Shown here: in pieces, positions 53,177-62,073 of the stretch
How positions within the stretch are numbered: position 1 is the first letter of the stretch
Layout: each line of letters opens with the position of its first letter
Source: Erythrobacter sp. SCSIO 43205
GTDB lineage: Bacteria; Pseudomonadota; Alphaproteobacteria; Sphingomonadales; Sphingomonadaceae
Length of the DNA: 64,000 bases
Direction of reading: 5' to 3'
Assembly (NCBI RefSeq): GCF_019904235.1
Contig: NZ_CP063202.1
Span: forward strand, 2,790,001 to 2,854,000
Notes under the pieces: model-generated
What the model was told of the DNA's origin: nothing
The model's database searches: none
What the model saw: the letters and a program-made list of their open reading frames with translations, nothing else
Program-made: the position numbers and the translations under genes

Positions 53177-53370
53177 TCCGACTCCTCTCTAAATTTATCT
53201 CAACTTGACGCTTACGTTATCGTCATTTGGCCCTCCCCTGCAACCTTCGAACGACGTGAAATTTACAAACCTCGCGTGCCGTAACGTCACCGCAAAAGCT
53301 CCGCGCACTGGCGTTGACGGACCCGTGCTTCGCGTTAGGTTGCAAATCGAGATTGAGGGAGAGTGGGATC

Positions 53371-54249
53371 ATGCGATTCTCAGGGAAGACCGTGGTCGTG
53401 ACCGGCGCTGCGTCCGGGATTGGCGCACAAACGGCGAGGCTGTTCGCCCGCGAAGGCGCAATCGTTTTCGCCAGCGACATCGACGAAGAAGGTGGCAAAG
53501 CCTTAGCTGCCGAAGGGCACGGCGATGTGCGTTTTGTCCATTGCGATGTGACCGACACGGCTTCGATCAAGGCGCTAATGGATCATGCTGCCGCTGAAAC
53601 AGGCGGGATTGATGTCGTCTTCAACAATGCGGCTGCTGGCGGAGCGCGCCCGTCGATTGACGAGATTGAGCCGGAGGAATGGGACTGGACGATGGACTTG
53701 GTCCTTCGCTCTGTCGCGTTCGGTATCCGTTATGCCGTGCCCCACATGAAGGGGCGCGTGGGCGCTGCAATCGTCAATGTGTCAAGCGTGGCGGCCGTTG
53801 GTCCGGGCTATTCACCGACCGCTTATGCCGTTGCAAAGGCAGGTGTGTTGCACCTCACAAAATGCGCGGCCGCCGATCTTGCTCAGCACAACATCCGCGT
53901 GAACGCGGTCCAGCCGGGCTTCATCAACACCAACATTTTCACCTCCTCCATCGCTGTGCCAGACGAGATGAAGGAAATGGCCAAGGCCGTCATCGCTCAG
54001 CAATCCGCCAACGCACAGCCGGTCAAGCGCGGCGGCCAACCCAGCGATATTGCCGAGGCCGTGGCATATCTTGCCAGCGATGCGGCAGGCTTTGTGACCG
54101 GAACCTCACTGATCGTGGATGGCGGCATTACGATCGGTCCGCGCCATTCGTGGGATCCTGAACAAGAAACGCTGTTCGCGGGGCTTCAAAAGATGGAAGA
54201 GGAAGCCAGAGCTGCGGCAGAAGCGACTTCAGGAGCGGCGAACCGCTGA
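53371..54249 (+). CDS. SDR-family oxidoreductase
   Basis: A 292-residue short-chain dehydrogenase: VVVTGAASGIGAQTARLFA, an Asp after strand 2 (FASDIDEEGG) that favours NAD, NNAAAGG, the catalytic Ser in VNVSSVAAVGPG and Tyr/Lys in SPTAYAVAKAGVLHL, all intact. A helical tail of about 45 residues extends past the usual end (ETLFAGLQKMEEEARAAAEA). ATG at 53371 has GGGAGAG close upstream. Its stop overlaps the MFS start (TGATG), so the two are coupled. Confidence 0.88.
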   Translation: MRFSGKTVVVTGAASGIGAQTARLFAREGAIVFASDIDEEGGKALAAEGHGDVRFVHCDVTDTASIKALMDHAAAETGGIDVVFNNAAAGGARPSIDEIEPEEWDWTMDLVLRSVAFGIRYAVPHMKGRVGAAIVNVSSVAAVGPGYSPTAYAVAKAGVLHLTKCAAADLAQHNIRVNAVQPGFINTNIFTSSIAVPDEMKEMAKAVIAQQSANAQPVKRGGQPSDIAEAVAYLASDAAGFVTGTSLIVDGGITIGPRHSWDPEQETLFAGLQKMEEEARAAAEATSGAANR

Positions 54250-55697
54250 TGGGACTTGTCCAAGGCAAATTGCCCATGCGCCTCAAGCTCATCCATGGCT
54301 TTGGCGCGGTAGCCTTCGGGGTAAAGGATGGCGGTTTCCTGTTTTTCCTGCTGTTTTACTACAGCCAGGTTTTAGGCATGGACGCAGGGCTTGTCGGGCT
54401 TATCCTGCTTGCTGCATTGCTCATTGATGCACTGGTCGATCCGATTATCGGCTATTTGTCAGACCGCACCTACACCCGCTGGGGAAGGCGTTTGCCGTGG
54501 CTTTATGCAGCCCCCATCCCGTTGGCGTTGATGTGGGTTTTGTTGTGGTCCCCTCCGGGCGATGTCGCTCCGTCACCGCTTGGGCTTCTGGGCATTATGG
54601 TGGGTGTGCGGCTGCTTTTATCGGCGTGTGAAGTTCCATCAGTCAGCCTCGTGCCAGAGCTTACCTCCGACTATCAGGAGCGTACAACGCTGTTCCGGTA
54701 TCGTTATCTATCGGGATGGCTTGGCGGGGTGTTGATGATGGTGCTGGCCTACACCGTCTTTATGCCGGGCGAGAACGGCCTGCTGACCCAGGATGGCTAC
54801 CCCGCCTATGGGATCTTTGGCGCAGGATTGATGGCTTTTGCCGTTCTGTTTTCAGCTATCGGACAGCACAAAATCGTCGCGAATTTACCGGAAACCAAGC
54901 CCACGCCATTCAACCTTCGCGATGCTTTCTCGGAAATTTTCGAGGCATTTTCAGAAAAAGCTTTCCTCATCTTTGCCGCTGGCGGTCTTGCTGCATACAT
55001 CAGTCAGGGGATGACATTTTCGATCTCGAATTTCCTCAATATCTACGTTTGGCAACTCGACCGGGTAAGTTTCGATTGGGCGCCATCGTGGCTCAATGGC
55101 CTTACCGCCTATCCGCTGGTGCTTGGCGTGTCGGTGTTCGGGATGTTCATGATCGTGGGGCCCATGCATCACGCGCTGGGCAAACCCAAAAGTGCAGCGG
55201 TGAGTTCAATCATCGCCATCGTGCTGGGGCTTGCGCCTTATGGGCTTTTTCTGGCGGGCCTTTGGCCTCCGGTGCCCTCACTTGCATCAACCGCGCTCTT
55301 TTTCGGCTTTACCGTATTTGCCAATATGTTCGGGGTTGTGTTGATGATCTCGGCCACTTCCATGCTCGCTGAAATCGTCGAAGCATTCGAAGAGCGCACC
55401 GGAAGGCGCGCCGAAGGGTCGTTTTATTCGGGCAATTGGCTGGTCCAAAAATGCGCAACCGGTTTTGGCGCGGCACTGACGGGGCAGATCATCGCCTTCT
55501 CTCAGCTTGAGCAGGGCGCGGACCCGGCTTTGGTCGATCAGGGCGTGATTGGCGCTATCATCATCACATTTGCGATTGCAGCAACGCTTCTCGGCCTCAT
55601 CGCTGCTTGGTGGCTTGGCCGCTTCCCCATCACACGAGAGGAGCACGAGGCACGCATCGCTGCGCGAGACGCGCTTCGCGTTGCGCACAAAGCATAG
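54249..55697 (+). CDS. MFS transporter of the GPH (MelB-like) type
   Basis: A 482-residue carrier with about 12 membrane helices. LLIDALVDPIIGYLSDRTYT followed by RWGRRLPWLYAAPIPLALMW is the cation-binding and loop 2-3 signature of glycoside-pentoside-hexuronide:cation symporters. EVPSVSLVPELTSDYQERT is also typical. Despite the family name, relatives near acyl-CoA genes may move other organic acids or lipids; the substrate is inferred only from context. ATG overlaps the preceding SDR stop. Confidence 0.87.
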   Translation: MGLVQGKLPMRLKLIHGFGAVAFGVKDGGFLFFLLFYYSQVLGMDAGLVGLILLAALLIDALVDPIIGYLSDRTYTRWGRRLPWLYAAPIPLALMWVLLWSPPGDVAPSPLGLLGIMVGVRLLLSACEVPSVSLVPELTSDYQERTTLFRYRYLSGWLGGVLMMVLAYTVFMPGENGLLTQDGYPAYGIFGAGLMAFAVLFSAIGQHKIVANLPETKPTPFNLRDAFSEIFEAFSEKAFLIFAAGGLAAYISQGMTFSISNFLNIYVWQLDRVSFDWAPSWLNGLTAYPLVLGVSVFGMFMIVGPMHHALGKPKSAAVSSIIAIVLGLAPYGLFLAGLWPPVPSLASTALFFGFTVFANMFGVVLMISATSMLAEIVEAFEERTGRRAEGSFYSGNWLVQKCATGFGAALTGQIIAFSQLEQGADPALVDQGVIGAIIITFAIAATLLGLIAAWWLGRFPITREEHEARIAARDALRVAHKA

Positions 55698-55786
55698 ACG
55701 AAAGCCACAAGACACCTTGGCGCGGGAGCAAAGCCGTGCCACCATATATGCAAATCAAATCGAGTTAGACGAGAGGGATTCCCAAG

Positions 55787-57121
55787 ATGGATTTTGAACC
55801 AACAGAACGTCAGGCCTATTGGCGCGACCGTGTGCGCGGCTTTATCGAAAAGCATATTCGCCCCAACATGGACGTGTACAAAGCGCAGGATGCCGAAGGC
55901 GACCGCTGGAAAGTCATCCAGATCATCGAAGACAAAAAGAAGATCGCCAAGGAAGAGGGCATCTGGAACCTCTTCATGCCGCCGCGCAATGACGGCCATC
56001 ACCACGTCGAAGAGACGTTTGAGTTCGAAGGCCCGGGCCTCACTAACCTCGAATATGCTCTGTGCGCTGAAGAGATGGGCCGCATCGGATGGGCATCGGA
56101 AGTCTTCAACTGCTCCGCGCCTGATACCGGCAATATGGAAGTGTTCCACCGCTACGGCACGCTGGAACAAAAGGAAAAGTGGCTGCGCCCGATCATGAAC
56201 GGCGAAATCCGCTCAGCCTTCCTCATGACCGAGCCTTACACCGCGTCATCAGATGCAACCAACATCGAAACCAGCATCGTGCGCGATGGCGATGAATATG
56301 TCATCAATGGTCGCAAATGGTGGTCGTCTGGTCTTGGCGATCCGCGCTGCAAGGTCGCGATTGTCATGGGTAAAACCGACTTTGAAGCCAAGCGTCACGC
56401 GCAGCAATCCATGGTTCTCATGGACTTGGATACGCCGGGCGTAAATGTGATCCGTCACCTTCCCGTCTTCGGTTATGACGATGCGCCGCACGGCCACATG
56501 GAAGTCGAGATGAAGGACGTGCGCGTGCCCGTCAGCAATATGTTGCTTGGCGAAGGGCGCGGCTTTGAAATCGCACAAGGGCGCCTTGGCCCGGGCCGCA
56601 TCCACCACTGTATGCGCACCATTGGCGTTGCCGAAGAAGCGCTGGCGAAAATGTGCCGCCGACTTCAGGAACGCGAAGCCTTTGGCAAGCCGATTTACAA
56701 GCATTCCGTATGGGAAGAGCGCGTCGCACGCGCGCGGATCGACATCGATATGACACGTCTTTTGTGCCTCAAGGCTGCTGATATGATGGACAAGGTTGGC
56801 AACAAATCGGCCAAGCAAGAAATCGCCATGATCAAGGTGCAAGCACCCAACATGGCCCTCAGGATCATCGACGATGCGATCCAGGCGCATGGCGGCGGCG
56901 GTGTTTCCGATGACTACGGCCTTGCCAATGCTTACGCTCATCAGCGCACTCTGCGCCTCGCAGACGGTCCGGATGAGGTTCACGCCCGCTCTATCGCGCG
57001 CATGGAATTTGGCAAACACGCGCCACAAGCAGGTCCAACCGCCAACGCCCTTCGCGACGGGGCACCTGCTGCCAATGATACGAGCAGCTTCAGCTCTGGC
57101 GACATGGGCGTTGCCCGCTGA
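55787..57121 (+). CDS. Acyl-CoA dehydrogenase, ACAD10/11-like
   Basis: A 444-residue ACAD. Blocks such as [80 protein letters not shown] and [20 protein letters not shown] are those of the dehydrogenase half of animal ACAD10 and ACAD11. In those proteins this half is fused to an aminoglycoside-phosphotransferase-like kinase; here that kinase is the next gene (57217). The pair may handle 4-hydroxyacyl-CoA by phosphorylation and rearrangement, as reported for ACAD11 and for LvaA/LvaC in levulinate use. The last about 25 residues are a low-complexity tail. Confidence 0.9.
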   Translation: MDFEPTERQAYWRDRVRGFIEKHIRPNMDVYKAQDAEGDRWKVIQIIEDKKKIAKEEGIWNLFMPPRNDGHHHVEETFEFEGPGLTNLEYALCAEEMGRIGWASEVFNCSAPDTGNMEVFHRYGTLEQKEKWLRPIMNGEIRSAFLMTEPYTASSDATNIETSIVRDGDEYVINGRKWWSSGLGDPRCKVAIVMGKTDFEAKRHAQQSMVLMDLDTPGVNVIRHLPVFGYDDAPHGHMEVEMKDVRVPVSNMLLGEGRGFEIAQGRLGPGRIHHCMRTIGVAEEALAKMCRRLQEREAFGKPIYKHSVWEERVARARIDIDMTRLLCLKAADMMDKVGNKSAKQEIAMIKVQAPNMALRIIDDAIQAHGGGGVSDDYGLANAYAHQRTLRLADGPDEVHARSIARMEFGKHAPQAGPTANALRDGAPAANDTSSFSSGDMGVAR

Positions 57122-57130
57122 CACTTTTGT

Positions 57131-57209
57131 GAGTCCCCGCGCGCGCGGGGACTCATTACCCATCGCTGCTGTGATCTGGATGAAGGAGGCTCCCGTCCAA
57201 GGCGGGGGC
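57131..57209. repeat. Composite two-hairpin intergenic repeat (REP/BIME-like), copy 2
   Basis: A perfect 24-bp palindrome, GAGTCCCCGCGC with GCGCGGGGACTC, lies at 57131-57154. A second stem GCTCCCG/CGGGGGC lies at 57189-57209, about 34 bp further. This is the same element as at 21751-21820 in opposite orientation. It sits inside the ACAD-kinase operon and must be part of that transcript. Confidence 0.7.
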
Positions 57210-57216
57210 GCGCGAT

Positions 57217-58287
57217 ATGGAAATTGATTTCGATAAGGAAATGGTCGGCACCACCGAGGTGTCTGACAAGGACAAGCTCGATCTGGAGGCGTTGACCGCT
57301 TGGTTTAAAGCCAATGTCGAAGGTTTCGAAGGCCCGATCAGCTACACCAAATTCAAAGGTGGGCAATCCAACCCGACCTATAAAATCGAAACGCCAGCGA
57401 CGAATTATGTCCTGCGGCGCCAGCCCTTCGGCAAACTTCTGCCAAGCGCACACGCAGTTGATCGCGAATATGCAGCTATGACGGGGCTTCATCCAACCGG
57501 ATTTCCTGTGCCCAAAACCTATGGGCTTTGCGAAGACCCCGAAGTTCTCGGATCGAAATTCTTCGTGATGAGCATGGCTGATGGTCGCTCGCTTTGGAAC
57601 GGTGCCCTTCCCGGAATTGAGCCGGATGAGCGCCGCGCACTTTACAATGCACTGATCGACACAATGGCCGATCTTCACCTCAACAAGCCTGATGAAATCG
57701 GGCTCGGCGACTATGGCAAGCCAACCGACTATTGCGCCCGGCAAATCGCCCGCTGGTCAAAGCAATATAAGCTGTCTGAAACCGAGCATATGCCCAAGAT
57801 GGAGCGGCTGATCGAATGGCTTCCGCAAACCATTCCGCCTCAGCACGAAAGCTCCGTCGTTCACGGCGATTATCGCCTCGACAATGTGATCTTTCACAAG
57901 ACAGAGGCCCGCGTCATTGCCGTGCTCGACTGGGAATTGTCGACGCTGGGCGATCCGATTGCGGACTTCAGCTATCTGATGCTCAACTGGCACAACCCCG
58001 CCGATGGCCGCGCAGGGCTGCTGGGCCTCGACCTCGAAGAGCTTGGCATTCCCACTGCGGACGAGGCGGTCGAACGCTATGTCGCGCGCACCGGCTATCC
58101 GGTCCCGCCCATGGATTGGTACTTCGCTTACAACCTCTTCCGGCTTGCAGGCATTATGCAAGGCATCAAGAAACGCGTGATCGATGGGACAGCATCCTCT
58201 GCTCACGCGCAGGCGATGAGCGAGCGGGTGACACCACTCGTGGACCGTGCGTACGAATTCGCTCTCAAAGCCGGGATGTCTGAATAA
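57217..58287 (+). CDS. Aminoglycoside phosphotransferase-like kinase (ACAD10/11 kinase type)
   Basis: A 356-residue kinase-fold protein. It has the lysine/ATP region TNYVLRRQPFGKLLPSAHAV, the catalytic loop SVVHGDYRLDNVIFHKTEAR (H-G-D-x-x-x-x-N) and VIAVLDWELSTLGDPIADFS with the metal-binding Asp. GLHPTGFPVPKTYGLCEDPE is typical of the ACAD10/11 kinase branch rather than antibiotic-resistance enzymes. It follows the matching ACAD gene and likely phosphorylates a hydroxyacyl-CoA. The substrate is inferred. Confidence 0.9.
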   Translation: MEIDFDKEMVGTTEVSDKDKLDLEALTAWFKANVEGFEGPISYTKFKGGQSNPTYKIETPATNYVLRRQPFGKLLPSAHAVDREYAAMTGLHPTGFPVPKTYGLCEDPEVLGSKFFVMSMADGRSLWNGALPGIEPDERRALYNALIDTMADLHLNKPDEIGLGDYGKPTDYCARQIARWSKQYKLSETEHMPKMERLIEWLPQTIPPQHESSVVHGDYRLDNVIFHKTEARVIAVLDWELSTLGDPIADFSYLMLNWHNPADGRAGLLGLDLEELGIPTADEAVERYVARTGYPVPPMDWYFAYNLFRLAGIMQGIKKRVIDGTASSAHAQAMSERVTPLVDRAYEFALKAGMSE

Positions 58288-58303
58288 GCGCCGGCTTGAG
58301 GCT

Positions 58304-60760
58304 TCAGAAATAAGAGCTTAGCGAGACAAGCGCCCCGACATCGCTTGGCGCGCCGCTGAAATGTCCGGGCTGGCTGCGATAGAATACGCTGGTTGAAACT
58401 GTGCCAAGCGGTGAAACCCCTTGCCAGCCGAGCTCACCGATAAGCTCACGGCCCGATGGTGTCAGCGATAGCGCCTGACGCCCTGAAATCGCGCTTTCCG
58501 TCGCGTAGTCATAGTCGACAGGTAGATCGAGCTGCAGCGCACCACCGCTTACTCGCAAAGGCTGGCTTAGTCGGAAACCAAGGCTGTCGCTCTTACCAAA
58601 TACGCCGTAGCGGGTGAGATCAAATGACCAACCGTTTGTGCGGATTTGCGAACCAGCAGCGATCAATTCTCCGCCAGCTGCCTGAGTGAAGCCAGCGCGG
58701 TATGATCCGCCAATCTGCCATTTCTCTCCTAGTCCGCGCGAAACCCGCCCATCAAGAAACACGCTGCGTGCGCCGTTTAATCCAAGTGCCGGGTTGAAAT
58801 GCGCGCCAAGCAGAGTGTCCTTTTCAAGCAGGATCGCCATCCCAGCGGTCACGTCAAAGCCCGCCCACTTGCGGTCAGCCGATAGTGCGACTTGCGTGGT
58901 GGGACGGCGCTGCGGTTCACCGCTAAAAGCGTCGCTTACGTTGCGAAATCCAGAAAGCCATGCCCGGCCTCTCTCCGCCGATAGGGTCAGTCCCCAATCG
59001 CCGATCTGTTGGCGGCTTGCGACTGCGATTTCGCTGCTGCCGAGAAAGCCTGTGTCATTGCCAGCCTGCGGCGCGATCTGAAATGCGCTGCGCTGCGACC
59101 CTTGCAACTGCGCAACAAGACCAGAAGCGCTTTGCGCGATTGCAAAGCCCATCTGAAGATCGGGAGAAATACGCGCCGCGACCCGCCCTGCGAGCACCCG
59201 CGCCCCATACGCCTCTTCACTTGTGAGCTGCAAATTGTCCGCCCAGCCAAGTCCGGCAGCCCGCGCGCCCTCGCCCACTGTTACGGCAACTGAAAGCTGA
59301 TCATTGCCCGCCGCTCTTGTGTGCCCGCCAGTTTGCACCGCGCCGCGCAAACGTTGCACCGGCGGCGCTACGCGCGAGTTTTGGCCAAGAGACGTTGTGA
59401 AAGCACGATCATAGCGGTCCGTCACAATCGTATTGATCGAAGTGGTGGTGAGCGCATCACCCATCGCCGCAGAGCCGACCGCGAATGCATCCGCAAGCGC
59501 AATCACATTGCCAGTTCCTGCGATGCTCACCGCACCTTGAGGCTCAAACGCTTCGGCAATGTCGAGAATGCCTGCGCCGTACACATTGTCTATCCCTAAG
59601 GCCCCTGCATCGCGAGCGGTGTCCAGCAGGATTTCGGCAATCTCGGCGCCGGTGAGATTTGGGAAGGCCTGCGCCAACAAGGCCACCGCACCTGCCACCT
59701 GAGGCGCTGCAAAGCTTGTCCCTGAAAACAGCGTTACAAATTCCTGCCCGTCGATACTCTCGACGAAAAGCTCACCGTCGTCATAGACGCAGCAAATCCG
59801 CTGGCCGCGCGCGGAAATGTAATTGGCCGCAAACTGCCCTGCGCGATTGCTGAAATCGGACATTTCACCATTATCATCGACCGAGCCAACGATGATTACA
59901 TTGCCGCCACCTGCTGCAATGATGGAGCGCGAAAACTCGTCCACTTCATCAGGCGAAAGGCCATCGTTCCCGGCGGCAGCAACAATCACCACCCCGGCAT
60001 TTGCCGCACGGGTGATCGCATTTTGCAGCTCTAGACTCGCCGCGCTTCCCCCAAGGCTAAGGTTGATCACGGCTGCGCCTGCGGCGACCGCAATATCAAT
60101 ACCGCGCGCAATGTCATTGTCCGCGAACACGCAACCAAGCGAGGCATCCTGCGGCGTATCCGTCCCGCATGAACCGGGCCGATCAGCTCTTAGTGCAAGC
60201 ACTTGCGCATCAAAGGCGATACCAAGCACGCCCGTATTGTCCCGTGCGCCGGCGGCGACCGCTGCAACGTTGGTGCCGTGGTCATCTTCCGGATCAATGG
60301 GGCGCCCTGCCCCGGTTACGTCTTGCGAATCCGCGTGGACGCGCCCTGCAAATTCCGGGCTGTCACTATCAAGGCCGGTATCGACGATTGCGATAACTTC
60401 GCCTGTCCCGGTGCTGCCGCTTAGCCAAGCGGTTTGGGCACCGTGAAACTCAGGCCCGTCAGAGCGCCGGAATTCAGCCGTTTCGTAGGATACCGAAGAC
60501 GGCGCGGGAGGAGGCGGTGGTGGCGGCGGCGGTGGTGCAGGTGGTGGGGTGGGAAGACCAGCGACGCCAGGACCATTTGCAGCCCCTCCCCCACCGCAAG
60601 CGCTAAGCGCGGCACAGGCCGCAGCAGCAGCGACAACCTTCCAGCGAAGGGGTGCGCCTGTCGTTTTCACAATCGGCCTTTGGCGCGCGGATGAACGGTG
60701 CGCGTTAACTAACATCGAACCAAGAGATGCGCCTGCGAGCAGCCGAGATCCTTGTAACAT
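58304..60760 (-). CDS. S8 (subtilisin-like) serine protease with autotransporter-like C-terminus and lipobox
   Basis: An 818-residue surface protein. The N-terminal hydrophobic segment AAAAACAALSACGGGG (written VVAAAAACAALSAC) ends in a lipobox-like LSAC, followed by a Pro-rich stretch of about 15 residues. The S8 domain (about 100-425) has a full triad: Asp in VIAIVDTGLDSD, His in DPEDDHGTNVAAVA and Ser in LFSGTSFAAPQVAGA. The last about 290 residues are amphipathic strands suggesting an outer-membrane beta-barrel (WQIGGSYRAGFTQ, LGTVSTSVFYRSQPGHF), ending ALVSLSSYF. NalP of Neisseria is a known lipidated S8 autotransporter. The ATG at 60760 has AAGGAAAA 6 bp upstream. Confidence 0.85.
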   Translation of the reverse strand: MLQGSRLLAGASLGSMLVNAHRSSARQRPIVKTTGAPLRWKVVAAAAACAALSACGGGGAANGPGVAGLPTPPPAPPPPPPPPPPAPSSVSYETAEFRRSDGPEFHGAQTAWLSGSTGTGEVIAIVDTGLDSDSPEFAGRVHADSQDVTGAGRPIDPEDDHGTNVAAVAAGARDNTGVLGIAFDAQVLALRADRPGSCGTDTPQDASLGCVFADNDIARGIDIAVAAGAAVINLSLGGSAASLELQNAITRAANAGVVIVAAAGNDGLSPDEVDEFSRSIIAAGGGNVIIVGSVDDNGEMSDFSNRAGQFAANYISARGQRICCVYDDGELFVESIDGQEFVTLFSGTSFAAPQVAGAVALLAQAFPNLTGAEIAEILLDTARDAGALGIDNVYGAGILDIAEAFEPQGAVSIAGTGNVIALADAFAVGSAAMGDALTTTSINTIVTDRYDRAFTTSLGQNSRVAPPVQRLRGAVQTGGHTRAAGNDQLSVAVTVGEGARAAGLGWADNLQLTSEEAYGARVLAGRVAARISPDLQMGFAIAQSASGLVAQLQGSQRSAFQIAPQAGNDTGFLGSSEIAVASRQQIGDWGLTLSAERGRAWLSGFRNVSDAFSGEPQRRPTTQVALSADRKWAGFDVTAGMAILLEKDTLLGAHFNPALGLNGARSVFLDGRVSRGLGEKWQIGGSYRAGFTQAAGGELIAAGSQIRTNGWSFDLTRYGVFGKSDSLGFRLSQPLRVSGGALQLDLPVDYDYATESAISGRQALSLTPSGRELIGELGWQGVSPLGTVSTSVFYRSQPGHFSGAPSDVGALVSLSSYF

Positions 60761-60981
60761 ATGGGTTTTCCTTTGCCTCAGCCCCCTAGGCCGTGAGGGA
60801 CATAAGCCAACAATCGTTTTACGATCAACGACGTTAACCATGGGATTAATCCGTATAGGAGCCAGCTCTCCGGCTCGCGTGGCTCTTGCCGCTTAGCTTT
60901 CTAAAAGCTAGCAAGCGCGCCGAACCACGATTCAAACGCCCCGCTATAATTGCAGGTGCGCGCCTTCTTGCCGGAGCATTT

Positions 60982-61818
60982 ATGACCAACAGTCTCATCA
61001 CTGACATCGAACAAGCGTGGGAAGAGCGCGATACAATCACCCCGACCAGCGATGTAAAGCCGCTTGTTGAAGAGGCTCTTTTGATGCTCGACAGCGGCAA
61101 AGCCCGTGTGGCCGAACCGGCTGGCGATGGCAGCTGGCAGGTCAACCAATGGCTTAAAAAAGCCGTGCTCCTTTCCTTCCGCCTCAACGACAACCACGTG
61201 ATGCAAGGCGGTTCTGCTGGTGAACCCGCTTATGACAAGGTTCCCCTCAAATTCGCTGATTGGGGGGAAAACCGCTTTGCCGAGGCAGGGTTTCGCGCTG
61301 TGCCGGGGGCGATTGTGCGTCGGGGCAGCTTTATCGGCAAAGGCGCGGTGTTGATGCCAAGCTTTGTCAATATCGGCGCCTATGTTGGCGAAGGGACAAT
61401 GGTCGACACCTGGGCCACCGTTGGCAGTTGCGCGCAGATCGGCAAGAATGTTCACCTGTCTGGCGGCGCGGGCATTGGCGGCGTGCTGGAACCGTTACAA
61501 GCTGAACCTGTGATCATCGGCGATGGCGCATTTATCGGCGCGCGCGCAGAGGTCGCAGAAGGGGTGCGTGTGGGCGAAGGGGCTGTCCTTTCCATGGGTG
61601 TGTATCTTGGCGCATCGACCAAGATTGTGGACCGGGCGACGGGCGAAGTGCACATCGGCGAAGTGCCGCCTTACGCGGTTGTCGTGCCCGGCTCGCTGCC
61701 CGGAAAGCCGCTCCCTGACGGCTCTGCGGGACCATCGCTCTACTGCGCGGTGATCGTCAAAACCGTCGATGCAAAGACGCGCTCAAAGACCGGAATTAAT
61801 GAGTTATTGCGCGATTGA
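60982..61818 (+). CDS. dapD: Tetrahydrodipicolinate N-succinyltransferase DapD
   Basis: A 278-residue enzyme of lysine and diaminopimelate synthesis that moves succinyl from succinyl-CoA to tetrahydrodipicolinate. It has a helical N-domain ([20 protein letters not shown]) and a left-handed beta-helix with hexapeptide repeats ([60 protein letters not shown]). Length normal. ATG at 60982 is the family start; the open frame upstream is ignored. Confidence 0.95.
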   Translation: MTNSLITDIEQAWEERDTITPTSDVKPLVEEALLMLDSGKARVAEPAGDGSWQVNQWLKKAVLLSFRLNDNHVMQGGSAGEPAYDKVPLKFADWGENRFAEAGFRAVPGAIVRRGSFIGKGAVLMPSFVNIGAYVGEGTMVDTWATVGSCAQIGKNVHLSGGAGIGGVLEPLQAEPVIIGDGAFIGARAEVAEGVRVGEGAVLSMGVYLGASTKIVDRATGEVHIGEVPPYAVVVPGSLPGKPLPDGSAGPSLYCAVIVKTVDAKTRSKTGINELLRD

Positions 61819-61881
61819 ATTGGAACTATCTCCCCAATCTCTCGTTAAAACTCACAAAGGGACAGACGGAAGGGTCGACAC

Positions 61882-62052
61882 ATGACTGACAATAAATCAA
61901 TGAAACCAAACGACGATGCAGTACACATTGAAGACGATGATGCGCGCGCGGCTTCAAGCCCGGGCATTTTGCGCTACATCCTCGGGATCAGCCTGCTCCT
62001 GGCGATTGTCGCGATGACGCTTGTGTGGGTCGTGCCTGCGATTTCGAGCTAA
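61882..62052 (+). CDS. 56-residue single-pass membrane protein
   Basis: ATG at 61882 to TAA at 62050. The protein begins MTDNKSMKPNDDAVHIEDDD, has a short linker (ARAASSPGILRYI), then one membrane helix LGISLLLAIVAMTLVWVVPA and ends ISS. This acidic cytoplasmic tail plus single helix is a common form of small inner-membrane protein in sphingomonads. It lies 63 bp after dapD on the same strand; AAGGG and AAGGGT sit in the upstream region. Function unknown. Confidence 0.7.
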   Translation: MTDNKSMKPNDDAVHIEDDDARAASSPGILRYILGISLLLAIVAMTLVWVVPAISS

Positions 62053-62073
62053 TCGCAAAAGGCGAGCTAATCG

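Noticed and set aside
52160..53284. 374-codon open frame on the plus strand opposite an acyl-CoA dehydrogenase
   Set aside because: The minus strand carries conserved ACAD motifs along the full length; the plus frame shows none.
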